Assembly (NCBI GenBank): GCA_038250135.1
Contig: JBBSCP010000119.1
Coordinates: 1-12,718 of the forward strand
Direction: 5' to 3'
DNA length: 12,718 nucleotides
Origin: Falsiroseomonas sp038250135
Lineage (GTDB): Bacteria > Pseudomonadota > Alphaproteobacteria > Acetobacterales > Acetobacteraceae
The notes beneath the pieces were generated by a model. It had not been told where the DNA came from and made no database searches. It saw nothing but the letters and a program-made list of their open reading frames with translations. This document shows positions 1-7,227 of this stretch, one piece after another; the first letter of the stretch is position 1; the number at the start of each line of letters is the position of its first letter. Both the position numbers and the translations under genes were made by a program.

Positions 1-268
1 GCAGCAGCAGCCGCTTGGCATCGAAGCCGAGCACCGCGCTCTGCACGGAAAGCGGCGCATCGAGCACCACCTCCCGCCGATAGCCTTGCCAGGATTCCAC
101 CGCGAAAGTGCCGAGCCCGAGCGCACGGAACGCCGCACCGAGCTTCAGCGCCGGCCAAAGCTCATCGGTGGCGAGGTCGAAGACCACAAGATAATAGGCG
201 AGGTTCATGTGGCCGTAGTGATCGACCCATTCCGGACGCACGCGGGTCAGCATTGGCCTCACCAGCAT
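1..268 (-). CDS. Hot-dog fold acyl-CoA thioesterase family protein (3' part outside window)
   Basis: This frame is read leftward and continues past the left edge, so only about the first 88 residues are visible. The N-terminal stretch VRPEWVDHYGHMNLAYYLVV is typical of 4-hydroxybenzoyl-CoA/betainyl-CoA-type thioesterases of the hot-dog fold: an acidic residue next to a GHMN turn, followed by the long central helix. Such enzymes hydrolyse acyl-CoA thioesters in the cytoplasm; the substrate cannot be told from this fragment. The gene begins about 20 bp after the stop of the RraA-like gene, in the same direction, so the two are probably co-transcribed. The start is ambiguous because a 15-bp tandem duplication gives in-frame candidates GTG at 277, ATG at 268 and ATG at 253. 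ATG 268 is used here, but 253 lies closest to the conserved domain. The two ATG candidates each have a GAGG only 3 bases upstream; GTG 277 has none. The family is fairly certain; the specific role is unknown. Confidence 0.8.
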   Translation of the reverse strand, partial: MLVRPMLTRVRPEWVDHYGHMNLAYYLVVFDLATDELWPALKLGAAFRALGLGTFAVESWQGYRREVVLDAPLSVQSAVLGFDAKRLLL

Positions 269-277
269 TGGCCTCAC
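248..277. repeat. Perfect 15-bp tandem duplication at the thioesterase start
   Basis: The 15-base unit cagcattggcctcac occurs twice head to tail (248-262 and 263-277). A third, decayed copy matching 12 of 15 bases follows at about 278-292 and covers the stop codon of the RraA-like gene. Each perfect unit carries a minus-strand GTG, a GAGG and an ATG in the same frame, so the duplication adds a five-residue VRPML repeat at the thioesterase N terminus or simply offers extra start sites. Confidence 0.9.
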
Positions 278-287
278 AGCGTTGGCG

Positions 288-995
288 TCAATGGATCTCG
301 TCCATCCGCGCGATCGCCTCATGCAGTTTCGCGACGCTGAAGTGCGGGTCCTTGCAGATGTCGAGGATCACCTTCTCGCGGCGGGACAAAAGCTCGATCG
401 CCGCGGGAATCTGGCGCACCGCGGCGTGCGGGATCACCACCGCGCCGTGCCGGTCGCCATGGATCACATCCTCATGCCCCACATGCATCCCATGCACCGT
501 CACCTCCTGCCCATAGGCCACGAGGTGCCCATACGCGTGGCTTGGGTTCACCACGCCGGCCAGCAGCTGAAAGCCCGGTGCGAGCATATCCAGGTCGCGG
601 ATCGAGCCATTGGTCACGCCCCCCTGCGCGCCCAGCGCCTTGTGCACGTTGGAATGCACCTCGCCCCAGAAGGCACCGATGCCGGGCGTGTCGTCCAGAT
701 CCTGGATCACCACCACCGTCGGCAGCGAGGCCTGGGCGACATACTCGTACCAGCCCAGCCGGATCGCACGATCCACCTCCTTGGCCCGGCCCGAGGGTGC
801 GGCGGCGCGATAGCTGCCGGTGCGCGCCAAGCCACAGATCGGCGGCAGCTTCGGGTCGGCGGCGACCATCGGCCGCACGGTGAAGCCATGCCCGCGACGG
901 GCCGGGACGATGATCTCCAGCGCGTTGCAGATCGTGGGCGTGTCCCATTGCCGCAAAAATTCCAGATCTTCCGCACTGAACGGATGTTCGGCCAT
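288..995 (-). CDS. RraA-family protein (HMG aldolase / oxaloacetate decarboxylase-like)
   Basis: This 235-residue protein belongs to the RraA superfamily, which includes divalent-metal-dependent 4-hydroxy-4-methyl-2-oxoglutarate aldolases, oxaloacetate decarboxylases and the RNase E regulator RraA. The family core lies at residues 111-134: GEVHSNVHKALGAQGG, then GVTNGSIRD with the Arg133-Asp134 pair expected for substrate and metal binding. A second signature near 180-189 (GDRHGAVVIP) matches the xHxDxDGVVVxP strand. The residue before Gly130 is Asn, where many members have Asp. The ATG at 995 is preceded by an AAGGGAAG Shine-Dalgarno-like stretch. The protein is somewhat longer than E. coli RraA and closer in size to the aldolase/decarboxylase-like members, so a metabolic lyase role is more likely than RNase E inhibition. 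The thioesterase gene follows in the same direction. The substrate is not determinable from the sequence. Confidence 0.88.
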   Translation of the reverse strand: MAEHPFSAEDLEFLRQWDTPTICNALEIIVPARRGHGFTVRPMVAADPKLPPICGLARTGSYRAAAPSGRAKEVDRAIRLGWYEYVAQASLPTVVVIQDLDDTPGIGAFWGEVHSNVHKALGAQGGVTNGSIRDLDMLAPGFQLLAGVVNPSHAYGHLVAYGQEVTVHGMHVGHEDVIHGDRHGAVVIPHAAVRQIPAAIELLSRREKVILDICKDPHFSVAKLHEAIARMDEIH

Positions 996-1057
996 GTCGT
1001 TTCTTCCCTTCGAAGCAGCACAGTTTCAGGCCGGCACCGCCCGGCTGTCCATCCCGA

Positions 1058-1080
1058 GGCGCTTGTTGCGCCCAAGCGCC
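1058..1080. promoter_or_regulatory. Inverted repeat upstream of the MCP gene (possible operator)
   Basis: A perfect 8-bp inverted repeat, GGCGCTTG (1058-1065) and CAAGCGCC (1073-1080), is separated by 7 bases. It lies in the 150-bp gap between the divergent RraA-like and MCP genes and overlaps the putative -35 element of the MCP promoter. It could bind a dimeric regulator or form a hairpin. No T-run follows on either strand, so it is not a convincing terminator. The symmetry is seen directly; the function is inferred. Confidence 0.4.
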
Positions 1081-1091
1081 GCCTGTACCCT
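1063..1091 (+). promoter_or_regulatory. Candidate sigma-70-type promoter for the MCP/phosphatase pair
   Basis: TTGTTG (1063-1068) and TACCCT (1086-1091) are separated by 17 bases, the usual spacing for a housekeeping promoter, and lie 55 bases upstream of the MCP start codon. The match to TTGACA/TATAAT is partial and such hexamers occur by chance, so this is only a candidate. Confidence 0.25.
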
Positions 1092-1145
1092 TCCATCCTC
1101 CTCGCAAGGATGGCCGGACCCACGCATGGCAGGACAGGGCTGAAC

Positions 1146-2753
1146 ATGCCGGACGGAACGCTGCACCGCGTGCCCCATCGTACCATTGGCGGGCTCGGCG
1201 CCTGGCTCGGCCGCATCGGCGTGCGCGCGGGGCTGATCGCCTTGCTGATGCTGATGGTCGTCGGCCTGCTCTCCGGCTCGGCGCTGGTGGTGATCGGGCG
1301 GCAGGTGGTCATCGTCGAGCAGCTCGGCCTGCGCGACCGCGCGGCTGACAACGCCGTCGATGAGCTCGTCTTGCATGTGTCGGATTTCTCCTCGGCCTTC
1401 GCCTCCGTCATCGCCGGCGTCTTGCAGCCCGGGCCGACGGCACAACGCATGGTCCGCAACAGCGAACTGGTGCTGGGCGCTTTCGCCCAGATGCAGACCC
1501 TGCTCGCCGCTGACATCGATCCGATCGTGCTCGGCGGCAGCGTGGACATGGCGCGCCGCCTGCCCGAATTCACCGAAGGGGTTCGCACCGCCTTCGCCGC
1601 TCGGCAACGCGCGCAATTCGCACCGCTGCATGAGGAATGGCTGGATTTCGCCACCGCCTTCCACAACGTGATCAGCGCCGCACGGGCCGAGGTGAAGCGG
1701 CGCTCCGACGCCTCCCTCGCCGCCGCCCATCAGCTCGAACGCCAGGCGCGCGGCATCGTCGTCGGCGCCGCAGCCGCCGGCCTGGTCGGCTGCGCGTTGG
1801 TCTGGGTGGTGCTGGTGCGCCTGATCGCGCGGCCGATCTCGCGCCTCGCCGGTTCGATGGAACGCCTTTCGCGCGGTGCGGTCGAGACCGAGGTGCCCGG
1901 CGAGGAGCGCACCGACCAGGTGGGGGAGATGGCGCGCGCCGTGCTCGTGTTCCGCGAGAACCTTGTTGTCACGCGCAACCTGACTGAAACGGCGCTGGAA
2001 AACGCCCGCCGTACCGCCATCGCCACAACCCAGGCAAGCGAGGCCATCGGCCAGATCTCCGACGGCGCGATGACGCAATTGGCCGAACTGCGCCAGGTCG
2101 AGGAGGCGCTCGACCAGACCGAGGATGCGGTACGCGAAGTCGGCCGCACGACGCAGGACAGTTCGGACCGCGCCGATGAGGCGAAGAAGCTGCTCGCCAG
2201 CAGCCTCGTGCAGCTCCGCAGCCTGATCGAGCTGGTCGATGCCGTGGCCGAGGATACCGAACGCGTCACGCGCATCGCCGGCACCATCGCGAAGATCGCG
2301 ACCCAGACCAACATCCTCGCCATCAACGCCGCCATCGAGGCGGCGCGCGCCGGCGAGTACGGCCGCGGCCTCGCCGTGGTGGCCGAGGAGGTGCGCGCGC
2401 TGGCCGCGAGTTCCGAGACGCTGGCGCAGGAGATCGCGGACGTCGTGCTCGTCGCCGGACGCCGGACGCGTCAGGGCAGCGGTACCGCCGCGGCGGTGGG
2501 CGAGGCGATGGACGAGCTCGAATCGCTGGTCACCGAAAGTGCGCGCCTCGCCGGCGCCATCGCGGTGGCGATGGAGGAGCAGCAGGCGACCGTCGCCTCC
2601 ATCGCGGATCGCGTCAGCACGCTCTCGCGCATCGGCCAATCGAACGCGACCGCCGCCGAGGAAATCACCGTCACGATGATCGACCTGTCGAAGCTCGCCA
2701 CCGAGACGCGCAGCGCCGTGGAAAGCATGGCCGGCGAAAAGGGCCGCGCATGA
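1146..2753 (+). CDS. Methyl-accepting chemotaxis protein (transmembrane receptor)
   Basis: This 535-residue receptor senses a signal, probably in the periplasm, and controls the CheA kinase. In order it has a short cytoplasmic N terminus, TM1 (about 27-50), a roughly 150-residue mainly helical sensor region without a recognisable PAS or Cache signature, TM2 (about 203-224), a HAMP linker (about 225-277) and the cytoplasmic signalling domain (about 300-520). The hairpin tip at 387-404 reads QTNILAINAAIEAARAGE, followed by the standard GRGLAVVAEEVRALA. No C-terminal CheR-tethering pentapeptide is visible. ATG 1146 is chosen because AGGACAGGG lies just upstream and TM1 then starts at a normal distance; an in-frame ATG at 1110 would add 12 residues. 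The stop overlaps the start of the next gene as ATGA, so receptor and phosphatase are translationally coupled. It is the only MCP in the window and so the likely input of the adjacent pathway. The ligand is unknown. Confidence 0.93.
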   Translation: MPDGTLHRVPHRTIGGLGAWLGRIGVRAGLIALLMLMVVGLLSGSALVVIGRQVVIVEQLGLRDRAADNAVDELVLHVSDFSSAFASVIAGVLQPGPTAQRMVRNSELVLGAFAQMQTLLAADIDPIVLGGSVDMARRLPEFTEGVRTAFAARQRAQFAPLHEEWLDFATAFHNVISAARAEVKRRSDASLAAAHQLERQARGIVVGAAAAGLVGCALVWVVLVRLIARPISRLAGSMERLSRGAVETEVPGEERTDQVGEMARAVLVFRENLVVTRNLTETALENARRTAIATTQASEAIGQISDGAMTQLAELRQVEEALDQTEDAVREVGRTTQDSSDRADEAKKLLASSLVQLRSLIELVDAVAEDTERVTRIAGTIAKIATQTNILAINAAIEAARAGEYGRGLAVVAEEVRALAASSETLAQEIADVVLVAGRRTRQGSGTAAAVGEAMDELESLVTESARLAGAIAVAMEEQQATVASIADRVSTLSRIGQSNATAAEEITVTMIDLSKLATETRSAVESMAGEKGRA

Positions 2754-3925
2754 GCGTCACCTTGCCCGACGAGCAGGTCTCGATCCTCGTCGTCGATGAC
2801 AGCAGCTTCAACCGGCTCGTGCTGAAGCGTCGGCTCGGCGAACTCGGCTACGACAACGTGACCATGGCCGAGGATGGCATCCAGGGCCTCGCCGCGCTCG
2901 AACGTGGGAGGTTCGACGTGGTGCTGCTTGACCTCGAAATGCCCAACCTCGACGGCATCGGCGTCCTGGAACAACTCCACGCGGCGCGCGGCGCGGCGCC
3001 GCCCGTCATCGTCATCTCCGCGCTGACCGAGATGGACAAGATCGTCCGCTGCATCGAGCTCGGCGCCGAGGACTACCTGCCGAAATCCTTCGACCCGCCG
3101 CTGTTGCGCGCACGCCTGGGTGCGGTGCTGGAGAAGAAGCGGCTGCGCGACCTGGCCGATGCCCGCCTCGCCGCGCTGGAGGCCGAGCTGGAATCGGCAC
3201 GCGCCGCGCAACTCTCGCTCGTGCCGCGCGACTTTCCCGCAGCCGCCACCGGAAGTCTGGTGGTGCATGCCGCGATGGTGCCGGCGCGGCAGGTCGGCGG
3301 CGACCTCTACGATTGCCTCCGCCTCGATGAGCGGCACATGCTGTTCACCGTCGCCGACGTCTCCGGCAAGGGCGCGCCGGCGGGACTCACCATGGCGCGC
3401 ACGCTGGGCCTGATGCGCGCCAGTGCCAGGCGCCTCGCCCCCAGCGATGGTCCACCCGATCCGGGCGCGATCCTGGCCATGACCAATGACGACCTCTCGG
3501 CCGAAAATGAATCGCAGACCTTCGTCACCGTGGTACTCGGCGTGATCGACGGCACCACCGGTAAAGGCCGCATCGCCGTCGCCGGGCACGATCTGCCCGT
3601 GGTGCTGGGCAGCGCCGCGCCGCGCCTGCTCGCCCCGATCCGCCGGCAACCGGCACTCGGCGTGATGGAAGGCATTGGCTACCGCTCGGACAGTTTCGCC
3701 CTTGCCCCCGGCGAATCGCTGTTCTGCTACTCGGACGGCGTTTCGGAGGCCGAGAACAACCGCGGCGGATTCTTCGGCCAACGCCGCCTGATGGCCACGC
3801 TCGCCGAAGCGGGCAGCGACCCGCAGACCTTGGTGGAAGTGGTGCTGCGCGCGGTGAATGCCTTCGCTGACGGGGCACCGCAGGCGGACGACATCACGGC
3901 GCTGGCGGTCCATTACAGGGGGTAA
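2750..3925 (+). CDS. Receiver-PP2C fusion: RsbU/SpoIIE-type serine phosphatase response regulator
   Basis: This 391-residue protein joins a CheY-like receiver to a SpoIIE/RsbU-type PP2C phosphatase. The receiver (about 10-125) is intact: acidic pair Asp16-Asp17, phosphoacceptor Asp61 in LLDLEMP, Ser90 in VIVIS and Lys112. A charged, probably coiled helix (about 125-158) links it to the phosphatase domain (about 170-390). That domain keeps its metal-binding aspartates in GGDLYD (Asp185), VADVSGKG (Asp203), YSDGVSEA (Asp329) and ADDIT (Asp380/381). In this family phosphorylation of the receiver usually switches on dephosphorylation of a Ser/Thr-phosphorylated STAS-domain anti-sigma antagonist. 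Its ATGA overlap with the MCP and the facing CheA operon suggest that CheA is its kinase. The RsbW-like protein encoded at 10883-11305 is the plausible opposing kinase. No STAS partner is present in the window. Domain calls are firm; wiring is inference. Confidence 0.93.
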   Translation: MSVTLPDEQVSILVVDDSSFNRLVLKRRLGELGYDNVTMAEDGIQGLAALERGRFDVVLLDLEMPNLDGIGVLEQLHAARGAAPPVIVISALTEMDKIVRCIELGAEDYLPKSFDPPLLRARLGAVLEKKRLRDLADARLAALEAELESARAAQLSLVPRDFPAAATGSLVVHAAMVPARQVGGDLYDCLRLDERHMLFTVADVSGKGAPAGLTMARTLGLMRASARRLAPSDGPPDPGAILAMTNDDLSAENESQTFVTVVLGVIDGTTGKGRIAVAGHDLPVVLGSAAPRLLAPIRRQPALGVMEGIGYRSDSFALAPGESLFCYSDGVSEAENNRGGFFGQRRLMATLAEAGSDPQTLVEVVLRAVNAFADGAPQADDITALAVHYRG

Positions 3926-3932
3926 GGCAGTG

Positions 3933-3960
3933 TGGCCCGAGAGGGGCCAAGCCCTTCTCA
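3933..3960. terminator. Possible bidirectional terminator between convergent genes
   Basis: The 48-bp gap between the phosphatase and fasciclin genes contains overlapping short hairpins: TGGCCC/GGGCCA (3933-3938 with 3944-3949), or alternatively GAGAGGG against CCCTTCTC with one bulge. No U-tract follows on either strand. The convergent placement argues for a termination function, but the structure alone is weak. Confidence 0.3.
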
Positions 3961-3973
3961 AAGCCGCTCACCC

Positions 3974-4531
3974 TCACCCCGGCAGGATCAGCCCGCTGGT
4001 GATGTGGAACACGCCATCGGATGCCAGCACGTCCGCGCGGGTAATCGTCACCGGCGCTGTGCCGGCGGGGGCGCCGTCGCGCGCAACGGCCGCGGAGCGC
4101 GGTCCGGTGGCCGTGACGGTCACGCGGGCGCGGTCCCAGGTCACGACGCGGCCGTTGCGCGGCTGGATGTCCAGCAGGCGCAGCAGCCCGAAGGCGGCGT
4201 TCGCCTGCACCAAGGCGACAAGCGAGGCGCGCTGCGTCGCATCGAGCGAGGCCGCGGGGCGGTCGATCAGGGCGAGGGTCGCGGCCGGCAGGCGGGCCAT
4301 GTTCTCGTTGGTCGGCACGAACAGCGTCACCGGCCCATTGGCGCGGCCGATTCGCGAAGCCTGGCCGCTCGCATCCAGCAGCGCGATGAAGCGCGCGTGC
4401 TCGGGCTTGCCGCGCAGCAGGCTCAGCAGATCGATGGTGCCGTCTTCTGGCAGGACACGCGCGGGGGTCGCGCACGCGGCAAGCAGCATCGTCAGGCCGC
4501 CGGCAGCGATCGCATGGCGTCGGGAGATCAC
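3974..4531 (-). CDS. Fasciclin (FAS1) domain lipoprotein
   Basis: This predicted 185-residue exported protein has one FAS1 domain, a fold linked to adhesion and cell-surface or matrix contacts. The N terminus carries an SRRHAIA twin-arginine-like motif, a hydrophobic stretch and a lipobox LAAC with Cys20, indicating a Tat-type lipoprotein signal. The FAS1 H1 motif is at about 71-82 (FVPTNENMARLP) and the H2 motif near the C terminus (about 167-184, DVLASDGVFHITSG then LILP). GTG 4531 is chosen because an AGGAAGGA ribosome site lies about 8 bases upstream and the signal peptide then begins correctly. An ATG at 4633 would put 34 uncharacteristic residues in front of it. The gene lies 104 bp downstream of cheA in the same direction and may be the last gene of the chemosensory operon or have its own promoter. 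A FAS1 lipoprotein beside this pathway hints at a surface or biofilm role, which is inference. Confidence 0.87.
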   Translation of the reverse strand: MISRRHAIAAGGLTMLLAACATPARVLPEDGTIDLLSLLRGKPEHARFIALLDASGQASRIGRANGPVTLFVPTNENMARLPAATLALIDRPAASLDATQRASLVALVQANAAFGLLRLLDIQPRNGRVVTWDRARVTVTATGPRSAAVARDGAPAGTAPVTITRADVLASDGVFHITSGLILPG

Positions 4532-4635
4532 GGGCAAGTCCTTCCTGTCGTCCGCCGGCGGGCCTGGCCCGGCACGGCCTATCGGCAGCGTGGTAGCGCC
4601 CCAGGCCTGAGGCGTCCAGCGCCCACGCCCCATCC

Positions 4636-7227
4636 TCAGCCGCCGCCGAGCGGCGCCATGCCATCTGGCTCCAGCACCACCACGGGCTCGCCATTGCCCA
4701 GCACGCCGACGCCGCCGATCGCAGCCAAGCCGGCCAGGGAGGGGTGCAGCGGGCGGAGCAGCAGGTCGGTGCGGCGCTGCACGCGGTCCACCCTGAGGCC
4801 GAAGCTGCGGCCGCCCGATTTCAGCAGCACGATGCCCCCGGCACCGGCGCCCGATTCGGCACCGACGACGTCGGCGAGGCTCAGCACCTCGCAGCCCGGC
4901 ATGGCGTCGCCGTCCAGCACGGCCTCGACCCGCGCGGCGGGCAGCGCGTAGGGATGGCCGCCAACCTCCACCAAAAGCACCGGCTGCACCGCGGCGGTCA
5001 GCGGCAGGCGCAGTGTGAAGCTGGTGCCCTGCCCCCTGGCGCTCGCGATCTCCACCGTGCCGCCGGCGCGCCGCACCGCGTCCTGCACCACATCGAGGCC
5101 GACACCGCGGCCCGAGGTCTCGGTGATGGTCCGCGCGGTGGAAAAGCCGGGGCGGAACAGCAGGCCATGCGCCTCCTCCTCGCCCATCCGCGCCGCCTGG
5201 GCCTCAGTCAACAGGCCGCGTTCGACGGCGCGCGCCAGCACCCGCGCCGGGTCGATGCCGGCGCCATCGTCGGAGACGCGCACCCGCACCTGCCCCAGGC
5301 GTCGCGCCGCAGCCACGCGCAGGGTCGCGCGCGGCGGCTTGCCCGCGGCCTCGCGCTGCGCCGGCGGCTCGATGCCATGGTCCACGGCGTTGCGCGTCAG
5401 GTGCAGCAGCGGGTCGGCGAGCAGTTCCACCAGCGAGCGGTCGATGGTGACGTCCTCGCCCTCCAGGATCAGTTCGACCTCCTTGCCGGAGGCCTGCGCC
5501 ACGGCGCGCACCACGCGCGGCAGCCGGGCGAACAGGCTGCCGACGGGCACGACGCGCAGCTCCATCACGGCCTCATCGAGGCGGCGCATGCCGACCGCGA
5601 GGCGATTCTCCGCCCGGGCAAGCCCTTCCTGCACCGCGCGCAGACGGTCGAGTGCAACGCCCAATTCCCGCGCCGGCCCGCTTGGCAGGCGGCGGGCGAG
5701 CGCAGCCAGCGCGGCCAGCGCCTGGGACGCACCGCCATCGTCGAGCGTCTCGGCCACCGCAAGCGCCGCGGCGCGCACCTCGGCCTCCAGGCCGATGATC
5801 TGGTCCACCGTGTCCTGCCGCACGCGCAGCGTGACGGGGGCGATGCGGGTGGGCCCCGTCGCCTCCGGGGCCGTGGCTTCGACGGGGGCGAGTTCCAGCA
5901 CCACGCGCCGCGCCGGGTCGGCAGCGGTCAGCGCGCGGGAAAGCGCGTCGATCTCCGGCGGGCCGGCCACCAGCATGTCGAGCTGCGGCGGCGTGGCGTC
6001 GAGCACGGTGCGGCTGGTCAGCACCTCGGCCGCGGCGGTCAGCGCGGTGGTCAGCGCCGCCTCCGCCTCGGCGCCGATATCGCTGGCGAGGCGCAATCGG
6101 TAAAGCGTTCGTCCGGCATCGATTGCGGCCAGCACGCGGCGACGCCCTTCGGGGCCAAGCAGTGGCAGGAAGGCCGGGGGCAGGCGCGGATCGGCAACAT
6201 CGGCGCCGGCGACGTGGTCGGGCGCGGCGAGGAGAGCGGGCAGGCCGCCTTCCGCGAGGCCGCGCAGACGCTCGGCGATCAGCGGTCCCTGGGTGGCCAG
6301 TGCCTCGGCGCCATCGGCCTCACCGGCGCGGTCGGCCAGGTCGCCGAGCAGCAGCAGCAGGCGCTCCAGCTTGTCGAGCCCGAAGGCGGCGGCGAGCACG
6401 GCGGCGTCGAGTGCGGCCTCGCTCGCCGGCGCGGCTTCGGCGCCCTGCATGGCAGCGTCGGTGAGCAAGGCGAGGGCGGCAAGCCGCGGGGCGAGCGCGG
6501 CGGTGGCCATGTTTTCGGGCGCCTGCAAGGCTGCGGCACCGGCTTCCTCGCCCGCCGCCTCCCCCAGCACGCCGAGCGCGCGCCGCAGCGCGCCGAGCGC
6601 GGGCAAAGCGGAAGGCGTGCCGGCGCTGGCCACAAGGCGGCGCAGCCGTTCCGCGAGGCGATGCAGGGCAAGCGATTCGGCGGCCTCGGCCAAATCCACG
6701 GCCTCCCGCAGCGCTGGCTCGGCACGCCCGGCGGCGAGGCCGGCGAGCAGCGGCGCCGCCGATGCGGTGCGCGAGGCCAAGGCGCCGAGCAACATGTCCT
6801 GGGCCGCGCCGCTCGGCGCCGCGGTTTCGGCGCGCGGCGGCGGCGCAGTGGGGGCCTCGGCCAGCGCGCCGAGCCGGGCGAGCAGCGTCGCGGGGGCGGG
6901 CGAATCGCGATGCGTCGCCAGCACCTCGCCGCGCTGCCGGCGCAGCGCATCGACGGCGGCGAGCAGCGCATCGGCCACCGCCCCCGCCACCGAAAGCTTC
7001 TCGTTGCGGGCCAGGCCGAGGATGTCCTCGGCGCGGTGCGCGATGTTCTTCATCCCCGGCGCGCCGAGCGCGTCCGACATGCCCTTCAGGGAATGGAAGG
7101 CGCGGAACAGCCGGTCCACGCCGGGCCGGTCGGCAACCCCGCCGGCGGCGAGCAGACGCTCGATGGCGTCGAGATGCTCCTCGGATTCGGCGGCGAATTC
7201 CTGCCAGAGCGCTTCGTCGTCGATCAT
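4636..7227 (-). CDS. cheA: Chemotaxis histidine kinase CheA
   Basis: This is an 863-residue CheA-type kinase, longer than the roughly 650 residues of E. coli CheA. The N-terminal HPt domain (about 1-100) has phosphoacceptor His45 in FHSLKG. A very alanine/leucine-rich region (about 110-460) follows; its last part (about 355-435) may be a diverged P2-like response-regulator-binding domain. The dimerisation segment (about 463-557) precedes the ATPase domain (about 560-745) with N box HLTRNAVDHGIEP (Asn613), G1 box DDGAGID (653-659) and G2 box GRGVGLDVV (706-714). A CheW-like coupling domain (about 747-857) ends the protein. The protein should autophosphorylate His45 under MCP control and pass phosphate to local receivers. 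The ATG overlaps the stop of the preceding receiver gene as ATGA. No receiver domain is fused to its C terminus. Family assignment is secure. Confidence 0.96.
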   Translation of the reverse strand: MIDDEALWQEFAAESEEHLDAIERLLAAGGVADRPGVDRLFRAFHSLKGMSDALGAPGMKNIAHRAEDILGLARNEKLSVAGAVADALLAAVDALRRQRGEVLATHRDSPAPATLLARLGALAEAPTAPPPRAETAAPSGAAQDMLLGALASRTASAAPLLAGLAAGRAEPALREAVDLAEAAESLALHRLAERLRRLVASAGTPSALPALGALRRALGVLGEAAGEEAGAAALQAPENMATAALAPRLAALALLTDAAMQGAEAAPASEAALDAAVLAAAFGLDKLERLLLLLGDLADRAGEADGAEALATQGPLIAERLRGLAEGGLPALLAAPDHVAGADVADPRLPPAFLPLLGPEGRRRVLAAIDAGRTLYRLRLASDIGAEAEAALTTALTAAAEVLTSRTVLDATPPQLDMLVAGPPEIDALSRALTAADPARRVVLELAPVEATAPEATGPTRIAPVTLRVRQDTVDQIIGLEAEVRAAALAVAETLDDGGASQALAALAALARRLPSGPARELGVALDRLRAVQEGLARAENRLAVGMRRLDEAVMELRVVPVGSLFARLPRVVRAVAQASGKEVELILEGEDVTIDRSLVELLADPLLHLTRNAVDHGIEPPAQREAAGKPPRATLRVAAARRLGQVRVRVSDDGAGIDPARVLARAVERGLLTEAQAARMGEEEAHGLLFRPGFSTARTITETSGRGVGLDVVQDAVRRAGGTVEIASARGQGTSFTLRLPLTAAVQPVLLVEVGGHPYALPAARVEAVLDGDAMPGCEVLSLADVVGAESGAGAGGIVLLKSGGRSFGLRVDRVQRRTDLLLRPLHPSLAGLAAIGGVGVLGNGEPVVVLEPDGMAPLGGG

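Noticed and set aside
1155..1182. A GGAAC that might be the -35 of a general-stress (EcfG) promoter, attractive given the partner-switch genes.
   Set aside because: No CGTT follows at 16-17 bases, and it lies inside the MCP coding region.
1026..3961. Long minus-strand open frames (537 and 496 codons) opposite the MCP and receiver-PP2C genes.
   Set aside because: They mirror well-supported genes, carry no motif and have shadow-type composition.
4554..4573. A GC-rich palindromic stretch between cheA and the fasciclin gene as an intrinsic terminator.
   Set aside because: The competing pairings give only short stems and no U-run follows, so it was not listed as a terminator.
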